A stretch of 64,000 nt of DNA, taken from the NCBI GenBank assembly GCA_023954135.1, contig JAMLIN010000012.1, positions 26,264-90,263 on the forward strand. The letters run 5' to 3'. The notes below the pieces were generated by a model that saw nothing but the letters and a program-made list of their open reading frames with translations, ran no database searches and was not told where the DNA came from. Positions 33,682 through 43,051 of the stretch are shown one piece after another (position 1 is the first letter of the stretch; every line of letters starts with the position of its first letter). A program made the position numbers and the translations under genes. The stretch comes from Burkholderiaceae bacterium (GTDB lineage Bacteria; Pseudomonadota; Gammaproteobacteria; Burkholderiales; Burkholderiaceae_E).

Positions 33682-36636
33682 ATGCAACGGATCGCCGACC
33701 GTCCGACGACGGTTTCCCACGTGCCTGCCGAGCGCAGCCCCGCCCCCCAGGCCGGCGCTGCCGACGATACCGACGCGGTCGTGATCCGCTACGAGGACTA
33801 TCGTCTCATCCGGCGCAACGGATCGGTCGTGGCCTTCGAGCCCGGCAAGATCTCGATCGCGATGACCAAGGCCTTCCTCGCGGTCAGCGGTGGCCAGGGC
33901 GCGGCTTCGGCGCGTATCCGCAAGCTGGTCGAGGAGCTCACCGGCAGCGTGGTCGCTGCGCTGGTGCGCGGCAAGCCCGGCGGTGCCACCTTCCACATCG
34001 AGGATGTGCAGGACCACGTCGAGCTCGCCCTGATGCGCTCGGGCGAGCACGAGGTCGCCCGGGCCTACGTGCTCTATCGCGAGCGCCGCGCCCAGGAGCG
34101 CGCCGCTGCTCGCGAGAAGCAGCGCGCCGCCGGCGAGGTGCCCGCCGCGCCGGTGCTGCACGTGATCGACAACGGCGTGGCGACCCCGCTCGACGAGCGG
34201 GCTCTGGAGCGCCTCATCGATGGCGCCTGCGAGGGCCTGGGCGATCACGTCGACGGCGCGCCGGTGCTGCGCGACACGCTCAAGAATCTCTACGACGGCG
34301 TCTCCCTCGAGGAGGTCCACCGCTCGGCGATCCTCTCTGCGCGCGCCCTGATCGAGAAGGATCCCGACTACAGCCTGGTCACGTCCCGGCTGCTGCTGCA
34401 CACGATCCGTCGCGAGGTCCTTGGCGCCGAAGTGCCGCAGTCCGAGATGGCCGAGCGCTATGCCGAGTACTTCCCGCGGTTCATCCGGCGCGGCGTCGAG
34501 GCCGGCCGCCTCGACGAGGCCCTGCTGCAGTACGACCTCGCGCGCATCGGCGCGGCGATCGATGCGCAGCGCGACCTGCAGTTCTCCTACCTCGGGCTGC
34601 AGACACTCTACGACCGCTACTTCCTGCATGTCGACGAGCGCAGGATCGAGCTGCCGCAGGCCTTCTTCATGCGGGTGGCGATGGGCCTGGCCCTGAACGA
34701 GGTCGATCGCGAGGCGCGGGCGATCGAGTTCTACCAGCTGCTCTCGAAGTTCGACTTCATGAGCTCCACGCCCACCCTGTTCAATTCCGGCACCCAGCGC
34801 TCGCAGCTCTCCTCGTGCTACCTCACCACCGTGTCGGACGATCTCGACGGCATCTACGAGGCGATCAAGGAGAACGCGCTGCTGGCGAAGTACGCCGGCG
34901 GCCTGGGCAACGACTGGACGCCGGTACGCGCCCTGGGCAGCCACATCCGCGGCACCAACGGCAAGAGCCAGGGCGTCGTGCCCTTCCTCAAGGTGGTCAA
35001 CGACACCGCGGTCGCGGTCAACCAGGGCGGCAAGCGCAAGGGCGCGGTCTGCGCCTACCTCGAGACCTGGCACCTCGACATCGAGGAGTTCCTCGAGCTG
35101 CGCAAGAACACCGGCGACGATCGGCGGCGCACCCATGACATGAACACCGCCAACTGGATTCCGGACCTGTTCATGAAGCGGGTCGCCGAGAATGCCGACT
35201 GGACGCTGTTCTCCCCGGCCGACTGCCCCGACCTGCACGACAAGGTCGGCAGCGAGTTCGAGGCAGCCTACCTGCGCTACGAGCAGAAGGCGGCGACGGG
35301 CGAGCTGCGCCTGTTCAAGACGGTGAAGGCGGTCGACCTGTGGCGGCGGATGCTCTCGATGCTGTTCGAGACCGGCCATCCCTGGCTGACCTTCAAGGAC
35401 CCGTGCAACCTGCGCTCGCCGCAGCAGCATGTCGGCGTGGTCCACAGCTCGAACCTCTGCACCGAGATCACGCTGAACACGAGCGATTCCGAGATCGCCG
35501 TCTGCAACCTCGGCTCGGTGAACCTGCTCGCCCACCTCAAGCCCTCGGACGGCCCGGCGGCGGTCGGCGGCTGGGAGCTCGACCACGACAAGCTGCGCCG
35601 GACGATCCGGACCGCGATGCGGATGCTCGACAACGTCGTCGACATCAATTACTACGCGGTCGGCAAGGCGCGCAATTCGAACCTGCGCCACCGTCCGGTC
35701 GGCCTCGGGCTGATGGGCTTCCAGGACTGCCTGCACCAGATGCGGGTGTCCTACGCCAGCCAGACCGCGGTCGAGTTCGCCGACCGTTCGATGGAGGCGA
35801 TCTGCTATTACGCCTACTGGGCCTCCACCGAGCTCGCCGAGGAACGTGGTCGCTACTCCAGCTTCAAGGGCTCGCTCTGGGACCGGGGAATCATGCCGCG
35901 CGACTCGCTCTCGCTGCTCGAGGCGCACCGGGGTGGCTATCTCGAGGTCGACCAGAGCGAGACGCTCGACTGGCAGGCGCTGCGCGGCCGGATCGCCGAG
36001 CATGGCATGCGCAACTCCAACTGCGTGGCGATCGCGCCGACCGCGACCATCTCCAACATCATCGGCGTGTCCGCCTGCATCGAGCCGACCTACCAGAACC
36101 TCTACGTCAAGTCGAACCTCTCGGGCGAGTTCACCGTGGTCAACCAGTTCCTGGTGCGCGACCTGAAGCGTCTCGGCCTGTGGGACGAAGTGATGGTGTC
36201 GGACCTGAAGTTCTTCGACGGCTCGCTGGCAAGGATCGACCGCATCCCGCCGGAGTTGCGCGAGATCTACGCCACCGCCTTCGAAGTCGATCCGTCATGG
36301 CTGGTCGAGGCAGCGTCGCGCCGCCAGAAATGGATCGACCAGGCGCAGTCGCTGAACATCTACATGGCGGGCGCGTCGGGCAAGAAGCTGCACGACACCT
36401 ACATGCTCGCCTGGCTGCGCGGCTTGAAGACGACCTACTACCTGCGCACGCTCGGCGCCACCAGTGCCGAGAAGTCGACGACCGACAAGATCGGCCAGTT
36501 GAACGCGGTGGCATCCGACGGCATTGCGTCGGCGGGATTCAGCTATGCGGGTGGTGCGCGTTCGCGCGATGCGATCGAGGAAGCGTCGCCGAAGTTCTGC
36601 GCGATCGACGATCCCGATTGCGAGGCTTGCCAGTAG
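33682..36636 (+). CDS. nrdA: Ribonucleoside-diphosphate reductase, class I alpha subunit
   Basis: 984 residues from ATG 33682. A ~40-residue variable leader precedes an ATP-cone (~38-140; IRRNGSVVAFEPGKISIAMT) for allosteric activity control, then the catalytic barrel. FNSGTQRSQLSSCYL has an active-site Cys; NLCTEITLNTSDSEIAVCNLGSVNL carries the radical Cys/Glu region; the C-terminus DPDCEACQ has the redox CxxC pair for reactivation. It reduces NDPs to dNDPs with NrdB. The ATP-cone and the separate NrdB fit subclass Ia-like enzymes. It is transcribed from an NrdR-controlled promoter. Confidence 0.96.
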   Translation: MQRIADRPTTVSHVPAERSPAPQAGAADDTDAVVIRYEDYRLIRRNGSVVAFEPGKISIAMTKAFLAVSGGQGAASARIRKLVEELTGSVVAALVRGKPGGATFHIEDVQDHVELALMRSGEHEVARAYVLYRERRAQERAAAREKQRAAGEVPAAPVLHVIDNGVATPLDERALERLIDGACEGLGDHVDGAPVLRDTLKNLYDGVSLEEVHRSAILSARALIEKDPDYSLVTSRLLLHTIRREVLGAEVPQSEMAERYAEYFPRFIRRGVEAGRLDEALLQYDLARIGAAIDAQRDLQFSYLGLQTLYDRYFLHVDERRIELPQAFFMRVAMGLALNEVDREARAIEFYQLLSKFDFMSSTPTLFNSGTQRSQLSSCYLTTVSDDLDGIYEAIKENALLAKYAGGLGNDWTPVRALGSHIRGTNGKSQGVVPFLKVVNDTAVAVNQGGKRKGAVCAYLETWHLDIEEFLELRKNTGDDRRRTHDMNTANWIPDLFMKRVAENADWTLFSPADCPDLHDKVGSEFEAAYLRYEQKAATGELRLFKTVKAVDLWRRMLSMLFETGHPWLTFKDPCNLRSPQQHVGVVHSSNLCTEITLNTSDSEIAVCNLGSVNLLAHLKPSDGPAAVGGWELDHDKLRRTIRTAMRMLDNVVDINYYAVGKARNSNLRHRPVGLGLMGFQDCLHQMRVSYASQTAVEFADRSMEAICYYAYWASTELAEERGRYSSFKGSLWDRGIMPRDSLSLLEAHRGGYLEVDQSETLDWQALRGRIAEHGMRNSNCVAIAPTATISNIIGVSACIEPTYQNLYVKSNLSGEFTVVNQFLVRDLKRLGLWDEVMVSDLKFFDGSLARIDRIPPELREIYATAFEVDPSWLVEAASRRQKWIDQAQSLNIYMAGASGKKLHDTYMLAWLRGLKTTYYLRTLGATSAEKSTTDKIGQLNAVASDGIASAGFSYAGGARSRDAIEEASPKFCAIDDPDCEACQ

Positions 36637-36795
36637 TCGATCGTTTCGTCGGCGCCGACAACGACGTCGGCGTCGACGATTCGAGGTGTGCATCGAGGCG
36701 CGTTTGTGTTGCGCGGATGCCAATGCCGACCCCAAAAAGTCAAGGCAGTCGGCCAACTCGTTGCACCCGATACACAAGATCCGTAAGATTCCGCC

Positions 36796-36804
36796 TGTGC
36801 ATAA
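36796..36804 (-). promoter_or_regulatory. DnaA-box match between nrdA and nrdB
   Basis: The minus strand reads TTATGCACA, a full match to TTATNCACA. It lies in the 226-bp nrdA-nrdB gap, which is more AT-rich than its surroundings and could hold a second promoter for nrdB. DnaA control of nrd genes is known in E. coli; a single 9-mer can occur by chance. Confidence 0.3.
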
Positions 36805-36862
36805 CAACGGAATCTCGCGTTTCTACAGATAGTTAACGCCAAGTATTAAAGCGAGATTTGAG

Positions 36863-38047
36863 ATGCTGAGCTGGGACGAACCAATCGCACGCCCGAACAC
36901 GCCGAGCCCGAACGCCGGATCGATGGCGCGCCCTGAAGCCCGAATCGCGACTCATGAAGTCGCGGCTTCCCGCCCTGCCGCCACCGCGGCGGCACAAGCT
37001 CGCGCTGCCGATGCGCCGTCCCTCGACGGCGAGCGCGTGCGCGTGGAGGACAAGCGCGTCATCAACGGCTCCTCGGACGTCAACCAGCTCGTGCCGTTCA
37101 AGTACAAGTGGGCCTGGGAGAAGTACCTCGCGACCTGCGCGAACCACTGGATGCCGCAGGAAATCAACATGAGCCGCGACATCGAGATGTGGAAGTCGCC
37201 GAACGGGCTCACCGAGGACGAGCGGCGGCTGGTCAAGCGCAATCTCGGTTTCTTCGTCACCGCCGATTCCCTTGCCGCGAACAACATCGTGCTCGGTACC
37301 TACCGGCACATCACCGCGCCCGAATGCCGCCAGTTCCTGCTGCGCCAGGCCTTCGAGGAAGCGATCCATACGCATGCCTACCAGTACATCGTCGAGTCCC
37401 TCGGCCTCGATGAAGGCGAGATCTTCAACGCGTACCGCGAGATCGGCTCGATCCGGGACAAGGACGAATTCCTGATCCCGTTCATCGAGACGCTGACCGA
37501 CCCGAACTTCCGTACCGGCACCCTCGAGTCCGACCAGGCGCTGCTCAAGTCCCTGATCGTCTTCGCCTGCCTGATGGAAGGGCTCTTCTTCTACGTCGGC
37601 TTCGTGCAGATCCTCGCGCTCGGCCGGCAGAACAAGATGACCGGCGCGGCCGAGCAGTACCAGTACATCCTGCGCGACGAGTCGATGCACTGCAATTTCG
37701 GCATCGACCTGATCAACACGATCAAGCTCGAGAACCCGCAGCTGTGGACGCCGGCTTTCCGCGAGGAAATCCGGGCGCTGTTCCAGCGCGCGGTCGAGCT
37801 CGAGTACGCGTATGCGGAGGACACCATGCCGCGTGGTGTCCTCGGCCTGAATGCGCCGATGTTCAAGTCGTACCTGCGCTTCATCGCGAATCGCAGGGCG
37901 CAGCAGATCGGGCTCGATGCCATGTTCCCGCAGGAAGACAATCCCTTCCCGTGGATGAGCGAGATGATCGACCTGAAGAAGGAACGCAACTTCTTCGAAA
38001 CGCGGGTGATCGAATACCAGACGGGCGGCGCCCTGAGCTGGGACTAG
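36863..38047 (+). CDS. nrdB: Ribonucleoside-diphosphate reductase, class I beta subunit
   Basis: 394 residues. A ~65-residue Pro/Ala-rich N-terminal extension is followed by the ferritin-like radical subunit. The di-metal and radical segment [12 protein letters not shown] keeps Glu, His and the radical Tyr in E. coli spacing (E-x2-H-x3-Y), so this is a tyrosyl-radical enzyme, not the Phe-substituted Chlamydia type. The second ligand helix is DESMHCNFG. The C-terminal tail GGALSWD should dock on NrdA; the N-terminus MLSWDEP repeats the same LSWD motif. It is downstream of nrdA, either on the same mRNA or from an internal promoter. Confidence 0.95.
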   Translation: MLSWDEPIARPNTPSPNAGSMARPEARIATHEVAASRPAATAAAQARAADAPSLDGERVRVEDKRVINGSSDVNQLVPFKYKWAWEKYLATCANHWMPQEINMSRDIEMWKSPNGLTEDERRLVKRNLGFFVTADSLAANNIVLGTYRHITAPECRQFLLRQAFEEAIHTHAYQYIVESLGLDEGEIFNAYREIGSIRDKDEFLIPFIETLTDPNFRTGTLESDQALLKSLIVFACLMEGLFFYVGFVQILALGRQNKMTGAAEQYQYILRDESMHCNFGIDLINTIKLENPQLWTPAFREEIRALFQRAVELEYAYAEDTMPRGVLGLNAPMFKSYLRFIANRRAQQIGLDAMFPQEDNPFPWMSEMIDLKKERNFFETRVIEYQTGGALSWD

Positions 38048-38344
38048 AGCGCGACCCCGCACACAGGACTCGAATTGAGGGCGAACAGGAAACCCGCGAC
38101 CCGAATCGGAAACACGAGCAGCCGCGCCCGGTGCGCGGCGCTCTTCGGGATCACCTCCTTCGTATCGCCCCCGAAGCCGACCGGATGCCTGGCCGGATCC
38201 GCTTCGCGTACCGAATTCATTAGCGTTGGAAGGGTTCCTCCGGGAGCCGGTTTTCTTGCGCCGATGAATGGCCCGATACCGCTGGAAACTGCCGGCGGGT
38301 GAATCGGGTTTCCCGATCGTTTCCCATCATAAGGAGTCCTGTCC
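38048..38344 (+). other. Intergenic region after nrdB with a GC hairpin
   Basis: 297 bp without a supportable gene. GCCGCGC (38121-38127) and GCGCGGC (38133-38139) form a 7-bp hairpin around five bases, with no U-tract: a possible terminator or stabiliser of nrdAB mRNA. AAGGAG at 38331-38336 is the ribosome-binding site of the next gene. Nothing else is evident. Confidence 0.5.
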
Positions 38345-38833
38345 ATGGCTACCGCTAAGAAAGCCGCCAAGAAGCCGGCTGCCAAGAAGCCAGCCGCCAA
38401 GAAGGCCGCCAAGGCGACCAAGAAGCCGGCTGCCAAGCGCGTCGCCGCCAAGAAGGTAGCGGCGAAGAAGCCGGCGGCGAAGAAGGCTGCCGCCCGCAAA
38501 CCGGCGGCCAAGAAAGCCGCGGCGAAGAAGCCGGCAGCGCGCAAGGCGGCCGCGAAGAAGCCGGCGGCGAAGAAGGCCGCAGCCCGCAAGCCGGCGGCCA
38601 AGAAAGCCGCGGCGAAGAAGCCGGCAGCGCGCAAGGCGGCCGCGAAGAAGCCGGCGGCGAAGAAAGCCGCAGCCCGCAAGCCGGCGGCCAGGAAGGCCGC
38701 GGCGAAGAAACCTGCGGCGAAGAAGGCCGCTGCGAAGAAACCGGCTGCCCGCAAGGCGGCCGCGAAGAAGCCCGCTGCCCGCAAGACGGCGCCCGTCGCC
38801 GCCTGGCCGTTCCCGACGAGCAGCAAGCCCTGA
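38345..38833 (+). CDS. Histone H1-like Lys/Ala/Pro-repeat DNA-binding protein
   Basis: 162 residues, almost entirely [17 protein letters not shown] repeats, ending [13 protein letters not shown], a C-terminal motif seen in betaproteobacterial H1-like proteins such as Bordetella BpH1. It is strongly basic and intrinsically disordered, and is expected to bind DNA non-specifically and affect nucleoid compaction. A strong SD (AAGGAG) lies 8 bp upstream. The coding sequence contains near-perfect 90-bp direct repeats, so length is likely to vary between strains. A good intrinsic terminator follows. Confidence 0.92.
   Translation: MATAKKAAKKPAAKKPAAKKAAKATKKPAAKRVAAKKVAAKKPAAKKAAARKPAAKKAAAKKPAARKAAAKKPAAKKAAARKPAAKKAAAKKPAARKAAAKKPAAKKAAARKPAARKAAAKKPAAKKAAAKKPAARKAAAKKPAARKTAPVAAWPFPTSSKP
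38501..38680 (+). repeat. 90-bp (30-codon) tandem repeat inside the histone-like gene
   Basis: 38501-38590 and 38591-38680 are identical except for one base (38575 G versus 38665 A). Diverged partial copies flank them on both sides. Near identity including silent positions points to recent duplication rather than selection on protein alone. Confidence 0.9.
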
Positions 38834-38904
38834 GCGTGTGAACGCACAGGGTTCGTAAGCTGAACCCGGGGTTGCCGGCTGCAATGGCAACCCGACTCGC
38901 TTTG

Positions 38905-38937
38905 GTCCCGGGCCCCGCGCGGTCCCGGGACTTTTTT
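38905..38937 (+). terminator. Rho-independent terminator of the histone-like gene
   Basis: GTCCCGGG (38905-38912) pairs perfectly with CCCGGGAC (38924-38931) around an 11-base loop and is followed directly by six T residues (38932-38937). It is the best intrinsic terminator in the window. Confidence 0.9.
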
Positions 38938-38949
38938 GTTTGATGATGA

Positions 38950-39090
38950 CTTCAGGCCGGTAGTTCGCTGGGCTACCGTGAGATGCGTCGGCTGGTGGCG
39001 GTGGAGTTGAAGATCAGCGAGTTCAAGGCGGCCTACCCGCATGCGCCTGATTTCCTGCATACCCAGGTGCATGACGCAGCGGCCCCCTGA
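38950..39090 (+). pseudogene. Remnant of a DUF1016/YhcG-like PDDEXK nuclease gene
   Basis: A 46-codon open segment without a start encodes LGYREMRRLVAVELKISEFK and stops at 39090. The part RRLVAVELKISEFKAAY resembles the PDDEXK core strand (V-E-L-K) of DUF1016/YhcG nucleases, after which the fragment diverges. The upstream three quarters of such a gene are missing. It sits 12 bp from the chrA stop, at the distal edge of the arsenic/chromate block, and probably marks an old insertion or deletion junction. Recognition is by motif only. Confidence 0.55.
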
Positions 39091-39102
39091 TTCTGCGCAG
39101 GA

Positions 39103-40305
39103 TCAGGCAGACAGGATTTGTCCCGTTACGGCGGCCAGCACGACCACCAGCACCGGCGGCAAGCGCCCGTAGACCAGCAGACCGAAGGTGGCCAGGGCCA
39201 GAGCGAAATCGGTGCGTCCGTGGATCGCGCCCGTCCATATCGGATCGTAGAGCGCGGACAGCAGGATGCCGACCACGCCCGCGTTAATGCCTGCCATTGC
39301 GGCCTGGATACCTTGACGGTGGCGCAGCCGCTGCCAGAACGGTAGCGTACCGATCAGCACGAGGAAGGCCGGCACGAAGATCACGACCAGCAGCACCAGC
39401 CCGCCGCGCCAGCCTTGCAAGGGCCAGTCGGCCACCGTGCCGAGATAAGCCGCGAAGGTGAACAGCGGTCCCGGTACGGCCTGCGCCGCACCGTAGCCGG
39501 CCAGGAACTCGGCATTGCCGACCGCACCGGTCGAGCCGGTGGCCGCTTGCAGCAGTGGCAGCACGACATGGCCGCCACCGAACACCAGTGCGCTGGCGCG
39601 GAAGAAGCCGTCGATCAGCGCAGCCATCGTCGACCCGCTGGCCGCCGCCCACAACGGCAGACCGAGCAGGAAGGCGGCCAGCAAGCCCAGCGCCATCGCG
39701 CCGCTACGGCGCGACACCGCATACGAGGCCAGATGCGCTGCCGGCAGCGGCGGCAGTTGCAGCCACCAGCGGCCGATCAGGCCCGTCATGGCGATGGCCA
39801 CGACTTGCATCCAGGTCGACGGCAGCAACAGCGTCAGCAACGCGGCCAGAATCGCCAGCGCGGCGCGGGGCCGGTCAGGGCACAGCGTTCTCGCCATGCC
39901 CCACACCGCTTGCGCCACCACGACGACGGCCACAACCTTCAAGCCATGCACCCAGCCGGCTTCGGCGAGCGCGTGGTATTCGGAAATGCCGTAGGCGAAC
40001 AGGATCAACATGAGCGCCGAGGGCAGCGTGAATCCGACCCAAGCCGCCAGCGCGCCCCATGCGCCAGCACGGCCCAAGCCAAGCGCCATGCCGACTTGAC
40101 TGCTGGCCGGCCCCGGCAGGAACTGGCACAGCGCGACCAGATCGGCGTAGCTGCGATCGTCCAGCCAGCGGCGGCGCTCGACAAACTCCGTGCGGAAGTA
40201 GCCCAAGTGCGCGATCGGCCCGCCGAAGGAGGTCAGCCCCAGCCGCAGGAACACCAGAAAAACGCGCCAGGCGCTGTCGCGCTCTGCGATGGCCGACTCT
40301 GGCAT
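39103..40305 (-). CDS. chrA: Chromate transporter ChrA (CHR family, long form)
   Basis: 400 residues from ATG 40305, which overlaps the arsH-remnant stop (TGATG). There are two homologous halves of about six transmembrane helices each. Half 1 has [19 protein letters not shown] and [18 protein letters not shown]; half 2 has [14 protein letters not shown] and [20 protein letters not shown], the paired GGP/PGP motifs of CHR transporters. It exports chromate and is last in the arsenic operon, so it is probably induced with it. Its base and codon use is less GC-rich than that of the core genes around it. Confidence 0.93.
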   Translation of the reverse strand: MPESAIAERDSAWRVFLVFLRLGLTSFGGPIAHLGYFRTEFVERRRWLDDRSYADLVALCQFLPGPASSQVGMALGLGRAGAWGALAAWVGFTLPSALMLILFAYGISEYHALAEAGWVHGLKVVAVVVVAQAVWGMARTLCPDRPRAALAILAALLTLLLPSTWMQVVAIAMTGLIGRWWLQLPPLPAAHLASYAVSRRSGAMALGLLAAFLLGLPLWAAASGSTMAALIDGFFRASALVFGGGHVVLPLLQAATGSTGAVGNAEFLAGYGAAQAVPGPLFTFAAYLGTVADWPLQGWRGGLVLLVVIFVPAFLVLIGTLPFWQRLRHRQGIQAAMAGINAGVVGILLSALYDPIWTGAIHGRTDFALALATFGLLVYGRLPPVLVVVLAAVTGQILSA

Positions 40306-41042
40306 CAAATCGACTCCTGTTTCGTGCGCTTGGACAACGCTTCGGCGCTCTCCTTGCGCTCGCTGTGCCGATCCACCATATACGGCACCACGTCGCACGT
40401 GAGCAGCGTGATTTTCATCAGTTCTTCCGTTCACGTCCACGGTGCGGTCGCGATAGGCCGAGGGCCTCAAGCGCCCGGCTTCGTCGAGATCCTGATAGGC
40501 CTTGGCGACCGGAAACTGGTTCGGGATGGTCAGCATTCGCATCCAGCGGCCCAGCACGCGCATCTGATTGACCGCGTTGAATGACTGCGAGCCGCCCGAT
40601 TTCTGCATCACCACCAGCGTCTTGCCCCGGGTCAGGCGTGCCGCGCCCGAGGACAGTGGAATCCGGTCGATTTGCGTCTTCGTCAGGTCGGTCATCGCGC
40701 CGTGGCGCTCCGGCGAACACCACACCATGCCCTCGACCCATTGCGCCAGCTCGCGCAGTTCCTTGACCTTCGGGTGATCTTCGGTGGCATCGTCCAGCAG
40801 CGGCAAGCCCGACGGGTGGAAGAATCGCGTTTCGCCGCCAAGCGCCCGCAGGATGCGCGCCGCTTCATCGGCCGCAATGCGGCGTACGAGCGTTCACACA
40901 GCGAGCCGTAGAGCAGTAGGAAGCGAGGTGCGTGCGGAGCTCGCTCGGATGCCAGCAGCCGTTCCTTGTCCGGCTGCTGGAACAGCGTGGCATCGAGGTT
41001 CGGCAGGTCGATACAGGAATCAGGTACGCTGCCCCCTTGCAT
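40305..41042 (-). pseudogene. arsH: arsH, NADPH-FMN organoarsenical oxidase gene with two frameshifts
   Basis: The ArsH sequence can be followed through three frames. Frame 1, from ATG 41042, gives [19 protein letters not shown]; after a shift near 40885 frame 2 gives [17 protein letters not shown] through [40 protein letters not shown] and [11 protein letters not shown]; after one extra base near 40430 frame 3 gives [11 protein letters not shown] and ends ESI at 40305-40307. ArsH oxidises trivalent organoarsenicals. The conserved residues are mostly present in the combined frames, so decay is recent, or two sequencing indels occurred. The stop still overlaps the chrA ATG, as in an intact operon. 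Confidence 0.85.
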
Positions 41043-41442
41043 CCACCACTGGCTCGCCGTCTTCCTTGTTGAACGCGCCGCGCTGCGGATTCGGCAGGAT
41101 GTCCAGCACGGTTTCCGAAGGCCGGCACAGCTTGGTGCCCAACGGCGTGATCACGATGGGCCGGTTCATCAGGATCGGATGTTGCCCGATGAAATCGAGC
41201 AACTGATCATCCGTCCATTTCGGATCGGCCAAGCCCAGCTCCACGTAGGGTGTGCCTTTCTCGCGCAACACGTCGCTCACGCGCAGGCCCGCGTCGGCCA
41301 GCAGCTTGACCAGCGTCTCCCGCGTCGGCGGTGTCTTGAGGTACTCGATGACCGTGGGTTCCTCGCCGCTGTTGCGAATGAGGGCCATGACGTTGCGCGA
41401 GGTGCCGCAGTCCGGGTTGTGATAGATCGTGATGGTGCTCAT
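41020..41442 (-). CDS. arsC: Arsenate reductase, glutaredoxin-dependent type
   Basis: 140 residues, R773 ArsC family. MSTITIYHNPDCGTSRN contains the catalytic Cys (residue 12), and the oxyanion-binding Arg residues lie near MNRPIVITPLGTKLCRPSE. It reduces arsenate to arsenite using glutathione/glutaredoxin. It lies between acr3 and arsH and is the second, mechanistically different arsenate reductase in the operon. The stop overlaps the arsH start by 23 bp. Confidence 0.95.
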   Translation of the reverse strand: MSTITIYHNPDCGTSRNVMALIRNSGEEPTVIEYLKTPPTRETLVKLLADAGLRVSDVLREKGTPYVELGLADPKWTDDQLLDFIGQHPILMNRPIVITPLGTKLCRPSETVLDILPNPQRGAFNKEDGEPVVDARGQRT

Positions 41443-41451
41443 GGGTTTCTC

Positions 41452-42531
41452 TCAGTTCGTCGTTTGGCTGCGTTCGTACCAGCCGCGCGATCGGTTGACC
41501 ACACGTACGACCAGCAGCATCACCGGCACCTCGATCAGCACCCCGACCACGGTGGCCAGCGCGGCGCCGGAATGGAAGCCGAACAGGCCTATGGCGGCGG
41601 CCACGGCCAGCTCGAAGAAGTTGCTCGCGCCGATCAGCGCCGAGGGACAGGCGATGTCGTGTTTCTCGCCCACCTGGCGGTTGAGCCAGTAGGCGAGGCT
41701 GGAATTGAAGAGCACCTGGATCAGGATCGGCACCGCCAGCATGGCGATCACCAGCGGCTGTTGCAGGATCGCCTGGCCCTGGAATGCGAACAGCAGCACC
41801 AGCGTCGCCAGCAGGGCCGTGATGGACAGCGGACCGATACGCGCCAGTGCGACATCGAACGCGGCCTGGCCGCGCCGCAGCAATGCGCGGCGCCACAGCT
41901 GCGCGAGGATGACCGGGATGATTATGTAGAGCACCACCGAGGTCAGCAGCGTGTCCCAGGGCACCGTGATCGCGGACAGGCCCAGCAGCAGTCCGACGAT
42001 GGGCGCGAAGGCGAACACCATGATGGCGTCGTTCAGCGCTACCTGCGACAGCGTGAACACCGGGTCGCCGCCGGTCAGCCGGCTCCAGACGAACACCATC
42101 GCCGTGCAGGGCGCGGCGGCCAGCAGGATCAGGCCGGCGACGTAGCCGTCGAGCTGGTCGGCCGGCAACCAGCCGGCGAAGACCTGGCGGATGAACAGCC
42201 AGGCCAGCAGCGCCATGGAGAATGGCTTGACCGCCCAGTTGATGAACAGCGTCACGCCGATGCCGCGCCAGTGCCGGCGCACCTGGCCGAGCGCACCGAA
42301 ATCCACCTTGACCAGCATCGGGATCACCATGATCCAGATCAGCAGGCCGACCGGCAGGTTGACCCGGGCCACTTCCATGCGGCCGATGGCCTGGAACACG
42401 CCGGGCGCTAGCTGGCCCAAGGCGATACCGGCGACGATGCACAGCAGCACCCACACGGTCAGGTAACGCTCGAAGACGCTCATGGCGGGCGCCGCCGGCG
42501 CGCGGCCGGCGGTATCGGTTCCTGCGATCAT
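41452..42531 (-). CDS. acr3: Arsenite efflux transporter, ACR3 family
   Basis: 359 residues from ATG 42531; an alternative at 42483 removes 16 unconserved residues. There are ten transmembrane helices; the conserved thiol lies in AAAPCTAMVFVWSRLTGGD, with NDAIMVFAFAPIVG and CPSALIGASNFFELAVAAAI also typical. It extrudes arsenite using the proton gradient. It starts 11 bp after the LMW-type arsC stop and is followed 9 bp later by the second arsC. Confidence 0.95.
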   Translation of the reverse strand: MIAGTDTAGRAPAAPAMSVFERYLTVWVLLCIVAGIALGQLAPGVFQAIGRMEVARVNLPVGLLIWIMVIPMLVKVDFGALGQVRRHWRGIGVTLFINWAVKPFSMALLAWLFIRQVFAGWLPADQLDGYVAGLILLAAAPCTAMVFVWSRLTGGDPVFTLSQVALNDAIMVFAFAPIVGLLLGLSAITVPWDTLLTSVVLYIIIPVILAQLWRRALLRRGQAAFDVALARIGPLSITALLATLVLLFAFQGQAILQQPLVIAMLAVPILIQVLFNSSLAYWLNRQVGEKHDIACPSALIGASNFFELAVAAAIGLFGFHSGAALATVVGVLIEVPVMLLVVRVVNRSRGWYERSQTTN

Positions 42532-42541
42532 CGCCCGGGCC

Positions 42542-43039
42542 TCACTGGCGGCCAATGTCGCGCAGCTCGCGCTGCAAGGACATGGCATCGAGACTTTTCA
42601 GGGGCAGCGACAGGAACAGCTCCATGCGCCGGCGCAGCGTGATCGCGGCGTCCGTGAACGCCTTGCGCTGCTGTTCCTCCGTGCCTTCGACGGCCGCCGG
42701 ATCAGGCACGCCCCAATGGGCCGACACCGGCTTGCCCGGCCACAGCGGGCACGCCTCGCCGGCGGCGTTGTCGCAGACGGTGAAGATGAAATCGAACACC
42801 GGCGCACCGGGCGCCACGAACTCGTCCCAGCTCTTGCTGCGGTAGCCGGTCGCCGGCAGATGCAGGCGCTCCAGCGTGGCGAGTGCCAAGGGATGCACTT
42901 CGCCCTTCGGATGGCTGCCCGCCGACCAGGCGCGGAAGCGCCCCTGGCCCAATGCGTTGAGGATGCCTTCGGCGAGGATCGACCGGGCCGAATTGCCCGT
43001 GCAAAGGAACAAGGCGTTGTAGGTGGGCTCTGTCGTCAT
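42542..43039 (-). CDS. arsC: Arsenate reductase, low-molecular-weight phosphatase type
   Basis: 165 residues. The P-loop LFLCTGNSARSILAE has nucleophile Cys in the CX5R motif; VCDNAAGEACPLWPG holds the other redox Cys residues. This ArsC type is related to LMW tyrosine phosphatases and is recycled by thioredoxin or mycothiol/glutathione systems. It follows arsI by 12 bp. With the glutaredoxin-type arsC the operon carries two independent arsenate reduction routes. Confidence 0.93.
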   Translation of the reverse strand: MTTEPTYNALFLCTGNSARSILAEGILNALGQGRFRAWSAGSHPKGEVHPLALATLERLHLPATGYRSKSWDEFVAPGAPVFDFIFTVCDNAAGEACPLWPGKPVSAHWGVPDPAAVEGTEEQQRKAFTDAAITLRRRMELFLSLPLKSLDAMSLQRELRDIGRQ

Positions 43040-43051
43040 GCGCGCCTCGCG

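Noticed and set aside
33301..36003. A 900-codon open frame antisense to nrdA
   Set aside because: Composition typical of an antisense shadow (Leu/Val/Arg/Asp-rich); the nrdA frame carries all family motifs.
38075..38302. Small open frame between nrdB and the histone gene
   Set aside because: No ribosome-binding site, composition like shadow frames, and no recognisable sequence.
38345..38833. CRISPR array or minisatellite unrelated to coding
   Set aside because: The repeats are direct, in frame and without unique spacers; they encode the histone-like protein.
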